A DNA stretch of 64,000 bases from Saccharopolyspora indica (GCF_027853965.1 NZ_JAQGLB010000011.1:1-64000), one strand, 5' to 3'. Numbered from the stretch's first letter, positions 26,495 through 36,107 are shown. Numbers and translations: made by a program. The notes: generated from the sequence alone by a model not told the origin.

Positions 26495-27547
26495 ATGGCT
26501 CCTGCTGCGTTGCGGTTCGCGTTGCGCACCGCGTTGCGCCAGGTCCGGCACGTGCCGGTGGTCCGGCCGCGCGCGGCCACCGGCCTGGTCCGGTCGGTCT
26601 ACCGCCAGGTCGAGGGCGACTTCGGCATGCTGGCACCACCGGTAGCGCTGCACTCGGCGCAGCCGCAGGTGCTCGCAGCGGCCTGGACCATGCTGCGGGA
26701 AACCCTGGTCGCGCGGACCGCGGTGGACCGCACGACCAAGGAAGCGGTCGCGGCCGCGGTCTCGCTGCGCAACACCTGTCCGTACTGCGTCGAGGTGCAC
26801 GGTGCCGCGCTCCAGCACGCCACCGGGTCCGGAGTGGACCCGGCTGGTGGCGTGGTGGGCGACGAGCGGCTCCGCGCGATCGGCTCCTGGGTGCGTGGTG
26901 CGGCACCGGCCCCGCCGCTGGACGACGCGGAGCGCGCTGAGCTGCTCGGGGTCGCGCTCACGTTCGACTACCTCAACCGCGTGGTCAACGTCTTCCTGCC
27001 GGATTCCCCGTTGCCGTCGGGAATTCCGGGTTCCGCGCGGGAGAGGGCGCGCGCCGCGTTGAGCAACCTCATGCTTCCCGGTGGCCGTCCCCCGGCTGCC
27101 GGCCGCGCGCTCTCGCTGCTGCCGCGGGCGCCCCTGCCGGACGACCTGGCATGGGCGCGACCGGCGGGTGGCACGGCCGATGCGGTGGCTCGCGCCAGCG
27201 CTGCGATCGAGGCCGCCGCGGCCGGGATGTCCGATGCCGCGCGGACATCGGTTCGCACCGCGGTGGCCGATTGGGACGGTCGAGCACCGGGAATCAGCCG
27301 AGGCTGGGTGGAACCGCTGCTGCCGGAGTCGGCCGAGGACCGCGCGGTGGCGCGCCTGCTGCTGCTGACCGCGCTGTCATCGTCCCAAGTGGACGAACAG
27401 GTCGCCACCGAATTCCCCGGCGGGGCGCGCGAATTGATCGCCTGGATCGCGTGGGCCGCACTGCTGGCGGCACGGCGGCAGATCGCCCTGATCGACGGGG
27501 GAGCCGGATGGAAGAAGACGGAAGCACCACGCGAAGCGAAGAATTGA
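26495..27547 (+). CDS. AhpD/carboxymuconolactone decarboxylase-fold protein
   Basis: 350 residues. The N-terminal half contains the alkylhydroperoxidase-D signature around residues 85-105 (VSLRNTCPYCVEVHGAAL), with the redox CxxC pair and following His. The C-terminal half (about 200-350) repeats a helical fold without a second CxxC. It is twice the length of simple AhpD proteins. Members act as thiol peroxidases or take part in cofactor-free ring chemistry. At the end of the enediyne operon it might protect against radicals or act on the core; neither is proven. Confidence 0.75.
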   Translation: MAPAALRFALRTALRQVRHVPVVRPRAATGLVRSVYRQVEGDFGMLAPPVALHSAQPQVLAAAWTMLRETLVARTAVDRTTKEAVAAAVSLRNTCPYCVEVHGAALQHATGSGVDPAGGVVGDERLRAIGSWVRGAAPAPPLDDAERAELLGVALTFDYLNRVVNVFLPDSPLPSGIPGSARERARAALSNLMLPGGRPPAAGRALSLLPRAPLPDDLAWARPAGGTADAVARASAAIEAAAAGMSDAARTSVRTAVADWDGRAPGISRGWVEPLLPESAEDRAVARLLLLTALSSSQVDEQVATEFPGGARELIAWIAWAALLAARRQIALIDGGAGWKKTEAPREAKN

Positions 27548-27758
27548 CGCATCGGATCGGCGCCCCGGCCGGCGCAGCCGTCCGCACCACGACCGCAACG
27601 GGAACGGCCCTGCCGCCTCCTGGTCGGTGCGCCGATCCGCACCGGTGCTCGACGGGCGGAACTCCCCGGCGAGCAGTGGGGATGAGCGCCGAGTCGCGGC
27701 CATTTCGCCGACGGCGGCCCGGTTTCCGCTGAGCCGCCCGCCCGAGGAGAGGACGGAC

Positions 27759-28562
27759 ATGAGAGACCTGCAAGGTGTGATCGACGACCTGACCGCGGAG
27801 GCGACGGAGGTCGACCGACTGGTCGCCGACCTGACCGAGGAGCAGTGGGAACTGCCCACCCCGGCGCCGGGCTGGAGCATCAAGCACCAGATCGGCCACC
27901 TCGCCTTCATCTTCCAGATCGCCGGGATGGCCGCCGCGCGACCGGACGACTTCCGGGCGATGGCCGAGCAGACCAATCGCACCGGGTTCGACAGCGCGGT
28001 CAACGCCGTGCTGGAGAACTACGTGCACGACCCCTCCGAGGTGCTGCTGGCGCGGTGGCGCGACGAGCGGGACACCGGGATCAAGGCGCTGGCGGCGGTT
28101 TCGCCGGACCAGGTGGTGCCGTGGCTGGTCAACCCGCTGCCGCCGGTGGTGCTCGGCTGCGCCGGGATGATGGAGCTGTTCGCCCACGGCCAGGACGTCG
28201 CCGACGCCCTCGGGGTCCGGGTGCCGCGCACCGACCGGATCCGCAACCTCGTCGGTTTCGCCGTCCGGACCTGGGAGTTCGGCTACCAGTCGCGCGGTCT
28301 GACACCGCCGGACGTCGAGTTCGGCTTCGACCTCGTCGGCCCCTCCGGAGCCCGGTGGACCTTCGGTCCGGAGGACGCCGAGCAGCGGATCACCGGTTCG
28401 GCGGAGGACTTCTGCCTGCTGGTGACCCGGCGCAGGCACCGGGACGACCTGGCGGTCTCGGCCGTCGGCGCGGACGCCGAGCACTGGCTGGACATCGCCC
28501 AGGCCTACCGCGGACCGGCGGGGCCGGGCCGGGAACCCGGGCAGTTCGCGTCCCGGAGCTGA
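27759..28562 (+). CDS. DinB-like metal-binding protein (TIGR03084-type, mycothiol-transferase fold)
   Basis: 267 residues beginning RDLQGVIDDLTAEATEVD. The four-helix DinB-like N-terminus has candidate metal histidines in WSIKHQIGHLAF and in MELFAHGQDVADAL, the spacing used by mycothiol-dependent isomerases and transferases. The C-terminal ~90 residues form a separate alpha/beta domain typical of this actinobacterial subfamily. It may conjugate mycothiol to a reactive intermediate, either for detoxification or tailoring. It lies alone, 211 bases after the AhpD-like gene and 268 bases before the PKS. Confidence 0.8.
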   Translation: MRDLQGVIDDLTAEATEVDRLVADLTEEQWELPTPAPGWSIKHQIGHLAFIFQIAGMAAARPDDFRAMAEQTNRTGFDSAVNAVLENYVHDPSEVLLARWRDERDTGIKALAAVSPDQVVPWLVNPLPPVVLGCAGMMELFAHGQDVADALGVRVPRTDRIRNLVGFAVRTWEFGYQSRGLTPPDVEFGFDLVGPSGARWTFGPEDAEQRITGSAEDFCLLVTRRRHRDDLAVSAVGADAEHWLDIAQAYRGPAGPGREPGQFASRS

Positions 28563-28830
28563 CCGGGCGGCCGGTGTCCGCGCGGTACCCGCGCCGTCGC
28601 GGACCGGCCCGAGCATTCCGGGAACTGACGTCGAGTTGGTGCACCGCAGGAGAAATCGCTGCGGGGTGCGGTGGGCAGGCTTCGTCGGTGAGGTGATCTC
28701 GCCGCTTACCGGGGACGCGGTGAAGCGAGGCGTCCCCCCCTTTCGTCCGATGGTGGAACGGATCGCTCGCCAAGAGCGCGATCGCACCGAGCGGAGTTCA
28801 GGTGGCTAGCTGTGAATTGCGGTGGTCGGC
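28563..28830. promoter_or_regulatory. Upstream region of the enediyne PKS
   Basis: This 268-base gap precedes the iterative PKS and likely contains its promoter. No reliable -10/-35 pair was identified. The ribosome site before the PKS ATG is weak (GGTGG at about 28821), with an in-frame GTG at 28822 as an alternative start. Confidence 0.4.
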
Positions 28831-31800
28831 ATGAGAAGTGAACGGATCGCGATCGTGGGTATCGGATTGCGCTACCCCGACGCGAACTCGACGAAGGAAC
28901 TCTGGGACAACCTGCTGGCCGGGCGCCGGGCCTTCCGGCGGTTGCCCGACGTGCGGATGAACCACGCGGACTACTTCTCGCCCGACCCGGACGCGCCGGA
29001 CCGCTTCTACTCGGCGAAGGCCGCGGTGCTGCGGGACTTCGAGTTCGACCGGGTGAAGTACAAGGTGTCCGGCCGCACCTTCCGCTCGACGGACCTGACG
29101 CACTGGCTGGCGCTGGACGTGGCCTGGCAGGCGCTGGCCGACGCCGGGTTCCCGGACGCGGAGGGGCTGCCCAAGCAGCGCACCGGTGTGGTGCTGGGCA
29201 ACAGCCTGACCGGTGAGTTCTCCAGGGCGAACCTGATGCGGCTGCGCTGGCCCTACGTCCGGCGCACGGTCGCCGCGGCGCTGGACGAGCGCGGCTGGGG
29301 CGAGGCGGAGGCGGCCGAGTTCCTGCGGGACCTGGAGATCCAGTACAAGGCGCCGTTCCCGGAGATCAACGAGGACACCCTGGCGGGCGGGCTGGCGAAC
29401 ACGATCGCCGGCCGCATCTGCAACCACTTCGACCTCGCCGGCGGCGGGTTCACAGTGGACGGTGCGTGCTCCTCGTCCCTGCTGTCCGTGGTGACCGCGG
29501 CGAACTCGCTGGTCGAGGGCGACCTGGACGTGGTGCTGGCAGGCGGGGTGGACCTCTCCATCGACCCGTTCGAGGTGATCGGCTTCGCCAAGACCGGCGC
29601 GCTGGCCACCGGCGAGATGAAGGTCTACGACCGCGACTCCAACGGTTTCTGGCCCGGCGAGGGATCCGGCCTGCTGGTGCTGATGCGGGAATCGGACGCG
29701 CTGGAGCGCGGTGCCCGCATCTACGCGACGATCACGGGCTGGGGCGTTTCATCCGACGGAAAGGGCGGCATCACCCGGCCAGAGGCCGCTGGGCACCGGC
29801 TGGCCCTGCAACGCGCCTACGACAAGGCCGGGTACGGGGTCGAGACCGTTTCGTACTTCGAGGGGCACGGCACCGGGACCGCCGTGGGCGACGCCACCGA
29901 GATCACGGCGCTGTCCACCGCCCGCCGCGATGCCGACCCGGCTGCGGCACCGGCCGCGCTGAGCACCATCAAGGGCAACATCGGGCACACCAAGGCAGCG
30001 GCCGGCGTCGCCGGTCTGATCAAGGCGGCGCTGGCCGTGCACCACCAGGTCATCCCGCCGGGCACCGCGCACCACGACCCGCACCCGCTGCTGTCCGGTG
30101 CGGACACGGCGCTGTACGTACCGGCCGAGGCCGAGTCGTGGCCCGGCGACGTCCCGATCCGCGCGGGCGTGTCGGCGATGGGCTTCGGTGGGATCAACAC
30201 GCACGTCGCGCTGGAGGGCGCTTCAGACGCGGTGCCCCGCAAGCGGGTCGACGCGCGCACCCGACGCGTCGTGGCGGGCAGGCAGGACGCCGAGCTGCTG
30301 CTGCTCGACGGTGACGACCTCGATGCGGTGCGGTCGCAGGTGGCGCGGCTGGCCGGCGTGGTCCCCGCGCTGTCGCTGGCCGAGCTGACCGACCTCGCCG
30401 CCGGGCTGGCGGCCGAGCTGGCGGGCCGCCCGGTCCGGGCCGCGGTCGTGGCCAGCACGCCGGAGGACGCCGCGCGCAAGCTGGGCAAGCTGCTGGAGGA
30501 GCTGGAGGCGGGCACCGGTTCGGTCTTCTCGCCCGGGGAGGGCGTCTTCCTCGACCAGCGCACGTCCGCACCGCGCATCGGCTTCCTGTTCCCCGGTCAG
30601 GGCTCGGGCCGGGGCGGGGTCGGCGCGATCCGGCGCCGGTTCGCAGCGGCCGAGGAGGCCTTCCAGCGTGCGGACCTGCCAGCGGTCGGCGATCAGGTCG
30701 CCACCCAGGTCGCCCAGCCCCGCATCGTCACCGGTTCGGTGGCCGCCCTGCGGGTGCTGCGGCAGCTCGGCGTGGAGGCCGACACCGCGGCCGGGCACAG
30801 CCTCGGTGAGCTGACCGCCCTGCACTGGGCCGGTGCGATGGACGAGCAGCAGGTCCTGCGGCTGGCCGAGGTGCGCGGGGCGGTGATGGCCGAAGCCAGC
30901 AGCGGCGGCGGGGCGATGGCCGGGTTGTCGGTCGAACCGGACCGCGCCGAGCAGCTGTTCGCCGGTGCGGACGTGGTGATCGCCGGGTACAACGCGCCGC
31001 GGCAGACGGTGGTCTCCGGCCCGGCCGACGCGGTCGACCGGGTCTGCGAGCGGGCGCGGGCGGAAGGCATCACCGCGACCCGGATCAACGTCTCGCACGC
31101 CTTCCACTCGCCTGCCGTGGAGCCCGCGGCCCGGGCGCTGACCGAACACCTGCGCGGGATGGAGTTCGACCGGCCGAGCCGCCCGATGGTGTCCACCGTG
31201 ACCGGTGGCGTCCTGCACGGCGGGGAGGACATCGCGGAGCTGCTGCGGGACCAGGTGGTGCTCCCGGTGCGGTTCCGGGAGGCGGCGGCGGAGGTCGCCG
31301 GGCGCAGCGACCTGCTCGTCGAGGTCGGGCCGGGGCGGGTGCTCACCGGGCTGGCCGGCGAGACCGCGCCCGAAACGCCGGTGCTGCCGGTGGACACCGA
31401 CAGCACGTCGCTGGGCCCGCTGCTGCGGGTCGTGGGCGCCGCCTTCGCGCTGGGCGCGGCGGTGGACACCGACGCGCTGTTCGCCGACCGGGTCACCCGG
31501 CCGCTCCCGCTGGACGGCGGCATGAGCTTCCTGACCAGCCCGTGCGAGGCCGCGCCTGAGATCGGCACCGGGCTGGCGCCGGACACCGCCGCTGCGCAGG
31601 TCGGCGCCACCCCGGTTCCGGAGGCGCTGTCCGACCGCACCGCCGCGCTGCCGGACAGCGGGAACAGCACCTTCGAGCTGCTGCGCAGGCTGGCGGCAGA
31701 GCGGGTGGAACTGCCGCTGGAGACCGTCACCGCCGACACCCACCCGCTGGACGACCTGCACCTGAGCTCGATCACGGTCGGGCAGCTGGTCAACGACGTG

Positions 31801-34671
31801 ACCCGCGCGCTCGGCCGCCCGCCGCTGGAGGGCATGCCGAACTTCGCCACGGTGTGCCTCGGAGAGCTGGCCGAGATGATCGACGAGCTCGGCGAGACCG
31901 CCCGCCCGCAGGACAACTCGGGCGGGGACGAGGTCGCGGGGGTCGCACCGTGGGTGCGCCCGTTCGCGGTGGACTGGGCGCCCGCCGACCGGCCGATCGT
32001 GGACACCGGCCACGGCGAGGCGACCAGCGAGTGGACGGTGTTCGCGCCGGACTGGCACCCGCTGGCCGAGCGGCTGCGGCTGGCGCTGTCGCGGGCCGGC
32101 CTGGGTGACGGTGTGCTGCTGTGCCTGCCCGCCGACGTCGACGAGGGCTACTTCGGCATGTTCCTCGACGCCGCGCGCGCGGTGCTGGCCGCGCCGAACG
32201 GCACCAGGTTCATCGTGGTGCACCAGGGCCTCGGCGCGTCCGGCCTGGCCAAGACGCTGCGCCTGGAGGACCCCTCGGTGCGCACCACCGTCGTCCACCT
32301 GCCGGAGCCGACCCCGGCGCTGGACGACGAGATCGACCAGGCGGTGTCGCGAGTGGTCATCGAGACCGCCGCGACGACCGACTTCACCGAGGTCCGCTAC
32401 GACGAGGCGGGAGTCCGGACCGTTCCGGTGCTGCGCTCGGTGCCCGTGCCGGACGCCGCCGGATCGACTCCGCTGGAAGCCACCGACGTGCTGCTGGTGA
32501 CCGGTGGCGGCAAGGGCATCACCGCGGAGAGCGCGCTCGCGATCGCCAAGGACTCCGGTGCGCGTCTGGCGCTGCTGGGCCGCAGCGACCCGGAGACCGA
32601 CGCGGAGCTCGCCGCGAACCTGTCCAGGATGGACGCCGCGGGCGTCCGCTACTCCTACCAGCGAGCGGATGTCACGTCGCCGGGGCAGGTCCGGGACGCG
32701 GTCGCGCGGTTCGAGGCCGAGCTGGGTGCGATCACCGCGGTGCTGCACGGTGCGGGCCGGAACGAGCCCGCCGCGCTGTTCAGCCTCACCGAGGAGGCGT
32801 TCGAGCAGACGGTCGCGCCGAAGATCGGCGGGCTGCGCGCGGTGCTGGCGGCGGTCGACGAGAGCCGCATCAAGGTGCTGGTGACCTTCGGCAGCATCAT
32901 CGGCCGGGCCGGGCTGCGCGGCGAGGCGCACTACGCCACCGCCAACGACTGGATGACCACCGAGACCCTGCGCTTCCAGGAGCGCAACCCGGCGGCCAGG
33001 GTGCTCGCCCTGGAGTGGTCGGTGTGGTCCGGCGCGGGGATGGGCGAGCGGCTCGGTGTGGTCGGTGCGCTGCAACGCGACGGCATCACCCCGATTCCGG
33101 CCGAGGAGGGCATCGAACTGCTGCGGCGGGTGCTCGCGGATCCGGCAGTGCCCCCGGTGCTGGTGGTGTGCGGCCGCACCGGTGGTCTGCCGACGCTGCC
33201 GCTGGAGTCGACGGACCTGCCGCTGGCGCGCTTCGTCGACCGGGCCGTGGTGCACTACCCGGGCATCGAGCTGATCACCGAGGCCGATCTGTCGGTCGGC
33301 AGCGACCCGTACCTCGCCGACCACTTCCTCGACGGCGACCTGCTGTTCCCCGCGGTGCTGGGCATGGAGGCGATGACGCAGGTCGCCGCCGCGGTGACCG
33401 ACCGCGCGGGCAGCCCGCTGCTGGAGGACGTCGAGTTCGTGCGACCGGTGATCGTGCCGCAGAACGGGAGCACCACGATCCGGCTGGCCGCGCTGGTGCG
33501 CGACGGCGACGCGGTCGACGTGGTCCTGCGCAGTTCCGAGACCGGGTTCGGCGCCGACCACTTCCGGGCCCGGCTGCGGTTCACCCGGCCCGAGCTGGAC
33601 GGCGGACCGGTTCCCGGGAACACCGGGCTGCCCGCGGTGCCGGTGGACCCCGTCACCGAGCTGTACGGCGGAGTTCTGTTCCAGGGCAAGCGGTTCCAGC
33701 GGTTGGTGTCCTACCGGCGGGCCAGCGCGAGGAACGCGGTGGCCGAGATCGCGGCCGGTGAGCAACCGTCCTGGTTCTCGCCGTTCCTGCCGCAGCACCT
33801 GCTGCTGGCGGACCCGGGCACGCGGGACACGGCGATGCACGCCATCCAGTGCTGCGTGCCGGACGCGATCCTGCTGCCGCAGGGCATCGCGGAGCTGCAC
33901 CTGGCGCAGAAGGCCGACCAGGAAACGGATTTCGTCGTCCTGGACGCCCGCGAACGGTCGCAGGACGGGGACAGCTACGTCTACGACGTGGACCTGCGCG
34001 CACCCTCCGGCGAGCTGGTCGAGCGGTGGACCGGTCTGTCGCTGCGCGCGGTGCGCTCCCGAGCCGGGGCCGGGCCGTGGGTGCCGAGCATGATCGGCCC
34101 GCACGTGGAACGCGCCCTGGAGCGGGTGCTCGGCGGCAGCCGCGCCGTCGTGGTCGAACCGGACCCGGCCGGCGTCGAGGTGGCCACCACCGCCCAGCGG
34201 CGCAAGCAGACCGAGCTCGCCCTCGGCCGGGCGCTGGACCGGCCGGTCCGGGTGCACTACCGGCCGGACGGCAAACCGGAGGTCGACGGTGCCGCGGTGT
34301 CGGCTTCGCACAGCGCGCAGCTGACCCTGGCGGTGGCCGGGCCCGGCCGGTTGGCCTGCGACGTGCAGGCCGCGGCCGCGCGCGACGAGCAGGACTGGGC
34401 CGGGCTGCTGGGAACCGAGCTGCTCGCGGTGCGCGATCTGCTGGCCGCCGAGCTCGGTGAGCCGCCGACCGAGGCCGCCACCCGCGTTTGGGCCGCGCTG
34501 GAGTGCGTCCGCAAGACCGGGTCGATGGCGCAGGCGCTGACCCTGCACGAGGTGCACGAGCACGGTTGGGCCGTGCTCGCCAGCGGATCGGCCCGCATCG
34601 CGACCTGGGTGACGACGGTCCACGACCGGCCGGATCCCGTGGTCTTCGCGGTGCTGGAGGAGGACCGATGA
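28831..34671 (+). CDS. Iterative enediyne polyketide synthase (PKSE)
   Basis: 1946 residues with the full PKSE order. The ketosynthase covers ~1-450 (active Cys about 213 in VDGACSSSL). The acyltransferase covers ~585-880 (Ser about 657 in AGHSLGE). The acyl carrier protein is at ~935-1030, with phosphopantetheine Ser near 979-980 in the enediyne-specific DDLHLSSITVGQ motif. The ketoreductase lies around 1220-1420 (VTGGGKGITAESAL). The dehydratase starts around 1485 (DHFLDGDLLFPAVLGMEA). A C-terminal phosphopantetheinyl-transferase-like domain ends near ECVRKTG at about 1890. No enoylreductase is present, so a conjugated polyene is made from acetate units. Its stop overlaps a 23-codon frame leading to the thioesterase gene. 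Sequence alone does not separate nine- from ten-membered products; the neighbours favour nine. Confidence 0.97.
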   Translation: MRSERIAIVGIGLRYPDANSTKELWDNLLAGRRAFRRLPDVRMNHADYFSPDPDAPDRFYSAKAAVLRDFEFDRVKYKVSGRTFRSTDLTHWLALDVAWQALADAGFPDAEGLPKQRTGVVLGNSLTGEFSRANLMRLRWPYVRRTVAAALDERGWGEAEAAEFLRDLEIQYKAPFPEINEDTLAGGLANTIAGRICNHFDLAGGGFTVDGACSSSLLSVVTAANSLVEGDLDVVLAGGVDLSIDPFEVIGFAKTGALATGEMKVYDRDSNGFWPGEGSGLLVLMRESDALERGARIYATITGWGVSSDGKGGITRPEAAGHRLALQRAYDKAGYGVETVSYFEGHGTGTAVGDATEITALSTARRDADPAAAPAALSTIKGNIGHTKAAAGVAGLIKAALAVHHQVIPPGTAHHDPHPLLSGADTALYVPAEAESWPGDVPIRAGVSAMGFGGINTHVALEGASDAVPRKRVDARTRRVVAGRQDAELLLLDGDDLDAVRSQVARLAGVVPALSLAELTDLAAGLAAELAGRPVRAAVVASTPEDAARKLGKLLEELEAGTGSVFSPGEGVFLDQRTSAPRIGFLFPGQGSGRGGVGAIRRRFAAAEEAFQRADLPAVGDQVATQVAQPRIVTGSVAALRVLRQLGVEADTAAGHSLGELTALHWAGAMDEQQVLRLAEVRGAVMAEASSGGGAMAGLSVEPDRAEQLFAGADVVIAGYNAPRQTVVSGPADAVDRVCERARAEGITATRINVSHAFHSPAVEPAARALTEHLRGMEFDRPSRPMVSTVTGGVLHGGEDIAELLRDQVVLPVRFREAAAEVAGRSDLLVEVGPGRVLTGLAGETAPETPVLPVDTDSTSLGPLLRVVGAAFALGAAVDTDALFADRVTRPLPLDGGMSFLTSPCEAAPEIGTGLAPDTAAAQVGATPVPEALSDRTAALPDSGNSTFELLRRLAAERVELPLETVTADTHPLDDLHLSSITVGQLVNDVTRALGRPPLEGMPNFATVCLGELAEMIDELGETARPQDNSGGDEVAGVAPWVRPFAVDWAPADRPIVDTGHGEATSEWTVFAPDWHPLAERLRLALSRAGLGDGVLLCLPADVDEGYFGMFLDAARAVLAAPNGTRFIVVHQGLGASGLAKTLRLEDPSVRTTVVHLPEPTPALDDEIDQAVSRVVIETAATTDFTEVRYDEAGVRTVPVLRSVPVPDAAGSTPLEATDVLLVTGGGKGITAESALAIAKDSGARLALLGRSDPETDAELAANLSRMDAAGVRYSYQRADVTSPGQVRDAVARFEAELGAITAVLHGAGRNEPAALFSLTEEAFEQTVAPKIGGLRAVLAAVDESRIKVLVTFGSIIGRAGLRGEAHYATANDWMTTETLRFQERNPAARVLALEWSVWSGAGMGERLGVVGALQRDGITPIPAEEGIELLRRVLADPAVPPVLVVCGRTGGLPTLPLESTDLPLARFVDRAVVHYPGIELITEADLSVGSDPYLADHFLDGDLLFPAVLGMEAMTQVAAAVTDRAGSPLLEDVEFVRPVIVPQNGSTTIRLAALVRDGDAVDVVLRSSETGFGADHFRARLRFTRPELDGGPVPGNTGLPAVPVDPVTELYGGVLFQGKRFQRLVSYRRASARNAVAEIAAGEQPSWFSPFLPQHLLLADPGTRDTAMHAIQCCVPDAILLPQGIAELHLAQKADQETDFVVLDARERSQDGDSYVYDVDLRAPSGELVERWTGLSLRAVRSRAGAGPWVPSMIGPHVERALERVLGGSRAVVVEPDPAGVEVATTAQRRKQTELALGRALDRPVRVHYRPDGKPEVDGAAVSASHSAQLTLAVAGPGRLACDVQAAAARDEQDWAGLLGTELLAVRDLLAAELGEPPTEAATRVWAALECVRKTGSMAQALTLHEVHEHGWAVLASGSARIATWVTTVHDRPDPVVFAVLEEDR

Positions 34672-34739
34672 GCCGCGCCCGCCCGACCCGGCGGGAAGAG
34701 CCGGGCGCGAACGTCCCGCGCAACGCTGTGGAGGGCTGA
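34668..34739 (+). CDS. Possible 23-residue coupling ORF between PKS and thioesterase
   Basis: A 24-codon frame begins at an ATG overlapping the PKS stop (ATGA) and ends two bases before the thioesterase ATG. The product is short and basic (MSRARPTRREEPGANVPRNA and three more residues). The GGAGGG ribosome site of the thioesterase lies inside its last codons. It may serve only to pass ribosomes from the PKS to the next gene. A functional peptide is not supported. Confidence 0.35.
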   Translation: MSRARPTRREEPGANVPRNAVEG

Positions 34740-34741
34740 AG

Positions 34742-35197
34742 ATGCCGGACTACTACGAGATCCGTCACACGGTCGGGTTCGAGGAGACCAACCTGGTCGG
34801 CAACGTCTACTACGTCAACTACCTGCGCTGGCAGGGCCGGTGCCGGGAGATGTTCCTCAAGGAGCAGGCACCCGAGGTGCTGGCGGACGTGCGCGAGGAC
34901 CTCAAGCTGTTCACGCTCAAGGTGGATTGCGAGTTCTTCGCCGAGATCACCGCGTTCGACGAGCTGTCCATCCGGATGAGGCTGTCGGAGCTGACGCAGA
35001 CGCAGGTCGAGTTCAGCTTCGACTACGTGCGGATCGACGACGGGGCGGAGCACCTGGTCGCCCGCGGTCGCCAGCGGATCGCGTGCATGCGCGGGCCGAA
35101 CGCGAACACGGTGCCCACGCGGGTTCCCGAAGCGCTGCGGGCGGCTTTGGCCCGCTACACCCCGAAACCGCTGGCAGCCCAGAGCAGCGGGGGGTGA
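34742..35197 (+). CDS. Enediyne hotdog thioesterase (E10 family)
   Basis: 151 residues with the 4HBT fold signature near the N-terminus (VGFEETNLVGNVYYVNYLRW), typical of the SgcE10/CalE7 enzymes. These release and decarboxylate the polyene chain from PKSE. The conserved tyrosine-rich stretch and catalytic-region Arg (RWQGRCREMFL) are present, and length is normal. It immediately follows the PKS, as in other enediyne clusters. Confidence 0.95.
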   Translation: MPDYYEIRHTVGFEETNLVGNVYYVNYLRWQGRCREMFLKEQAPEVLADVREDLKLFTLKVDCEFFAEITAFDELSIRMRLSELTQTQVEFSFDYVRIDDGAEHLVARGRQRIACMRGPNANTVPTRVPEALRAALARYTPKPLAAQSSGG

Positions 35198-35203
35198 GCG
35201 GGC

Positions 35204-35788
35204 ATGGCCGAACCACCCACGCGGCGGTCCACGATCAGCAGGCTGCCGGTGTCCGCGGAGAGCAGCGCGCGGATCTCCGGGCAGGCCGGGCTGCGGGAGG
35301 TGATGGCCCGCTTCGCCACCGGGGTCACGGTGCTCACCGCGCCCGGCGAGCGGGGGCACGGCATGACCGCCAACGCGTTCACCTCGGTGTCGCTGGAGCC
35401 GCCGCTGGTCCTGTGCTGCGTCTCGCGGGCGGCGCGGATGCACGAGGCGATCGTGTCCGCGAACTCCTTCGCGGTGTCGATCCTCGGGTCCGGACAGGAG
35501 GCGACGGCCCGCTACTTCGCCGACTGGCGGCGTCCGCGCGGCCAGGCCCAGTTCGAGCAGGTCGACTGCACGCCCGGTCCGCGGACCGGCGCGCCGCTGC
35601 TCGACGGCGCGCTGGCGTGGCTGGAGTGCGCGCTGACCGAGGTCCACGCGGGCGGCGATCACTCGATCTTCGTGGGCGAGGTGCTGCACGCCGGTCGCGG
35701 TGCCGCGGGAGAGGCGTTGTTGTTCAACAACGGTCGGTTCGAACGCACCGGCGCACGGGGAACGGGTGACCGCCGGGCTACCGGGTGA
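35204..35788 (+). CDS. NAD(P)H:flavin reductase (SgcE6-like)
   Basis: 194 residues of the short-chain flavin reductase family (HpaC-like). Signature stretches are ATGVTVLTAPGERGHGMTAN in part, VSLEPPLVLCCVS near residue 66, and FVGEVLHAG near residue 160. In C-1027 the SgcE6 homologue supplies reduced flavin to the SgcC hydroxylase. Here the HpaB-type hydroxylase (47762-49285), the halogenase (43112-44386) and the acyl-CoA-dehydrogenase-like oxygenase (37250-38428) all need FADH2 or FMNH2. The start is seven bases after the thioesterase stop. Confidence 0.9.
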   Translation: MAEPPTRRSTISRLPVSAESSARISGQAGLREVMARFATGVTVLTAPGERGHGMTANAFTSVSLEPPLVLCCVSRAARMHEAIVSANSFAVSILGSGQEATARYFADWRRPRGQAQFEQVDCTPGPRTGAPLLDGALAWLECALTEVHAGGDHSIFVGEVLHAGRGAAGEALLFNNGRFERTGARGTGDRRATG

Positions 35789-35801
35789 AGGAGTGATCGC
35801 G

Positions 35802-36029
35802 ATGGCAGCACAGGGTGCCGAACAACCGAAGCCGGCCCGGCGGGCGGGGCCGCCGCTGCGCGAAGCGGCGGACCGCGCGCCGGAGGCGCAGCCGGTCGAC
35901 GAGGACGACGTGCGCTGCTTGCCGACGTTGGGCGCGGGGATCGTCTGGAGCGAGCTGGCCGCGGAGATGGAGCGCGACTGGGCGAGGTGGTCGGCGCGGC
36001 GAAGGAACACCGGGGAACGAGCGGCGTAA
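35802..36029 (+). CDS. Small hydrophilic protein of unknown function
   Basis: 75 residues from an ATG with GAAGGAG upstream. The N-terminal half is proline- and alanine-rich and charged; the C-terminal half (CLPTLGAGIVWSELAAEMER) looks helical. It has one cysteine and no signal sequence. I do not recognise it. It sits between the flavin reductase and DAHP synthase with normal codon bias, so it is likely expressed. Confidence 0.55.
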   Translation: MAAQGAEQPKPARRAGPPLREAADRAPEAQPVDEDDVRCLPTLGAGIVWSELAAEMERDWARWSARRRNTGERAA

Positions 36030-36107
36030 CGACTCCGGTCGTCGTCGGGGCGCTGGCACGTCGTCGGGCAGGAAGTCCGTGGAAACATTCTGAGAGGTTC
36101 GGTTCGC

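Noticed and set aside
30223..34623. Leftward open frame of 1466 codons opposite the PKS
   Set aside because: It lies antisense to clear PKS domains, and its composition (Arg, His, Gln, Gly rich) is the usual antisense signature in high-GC DNA.
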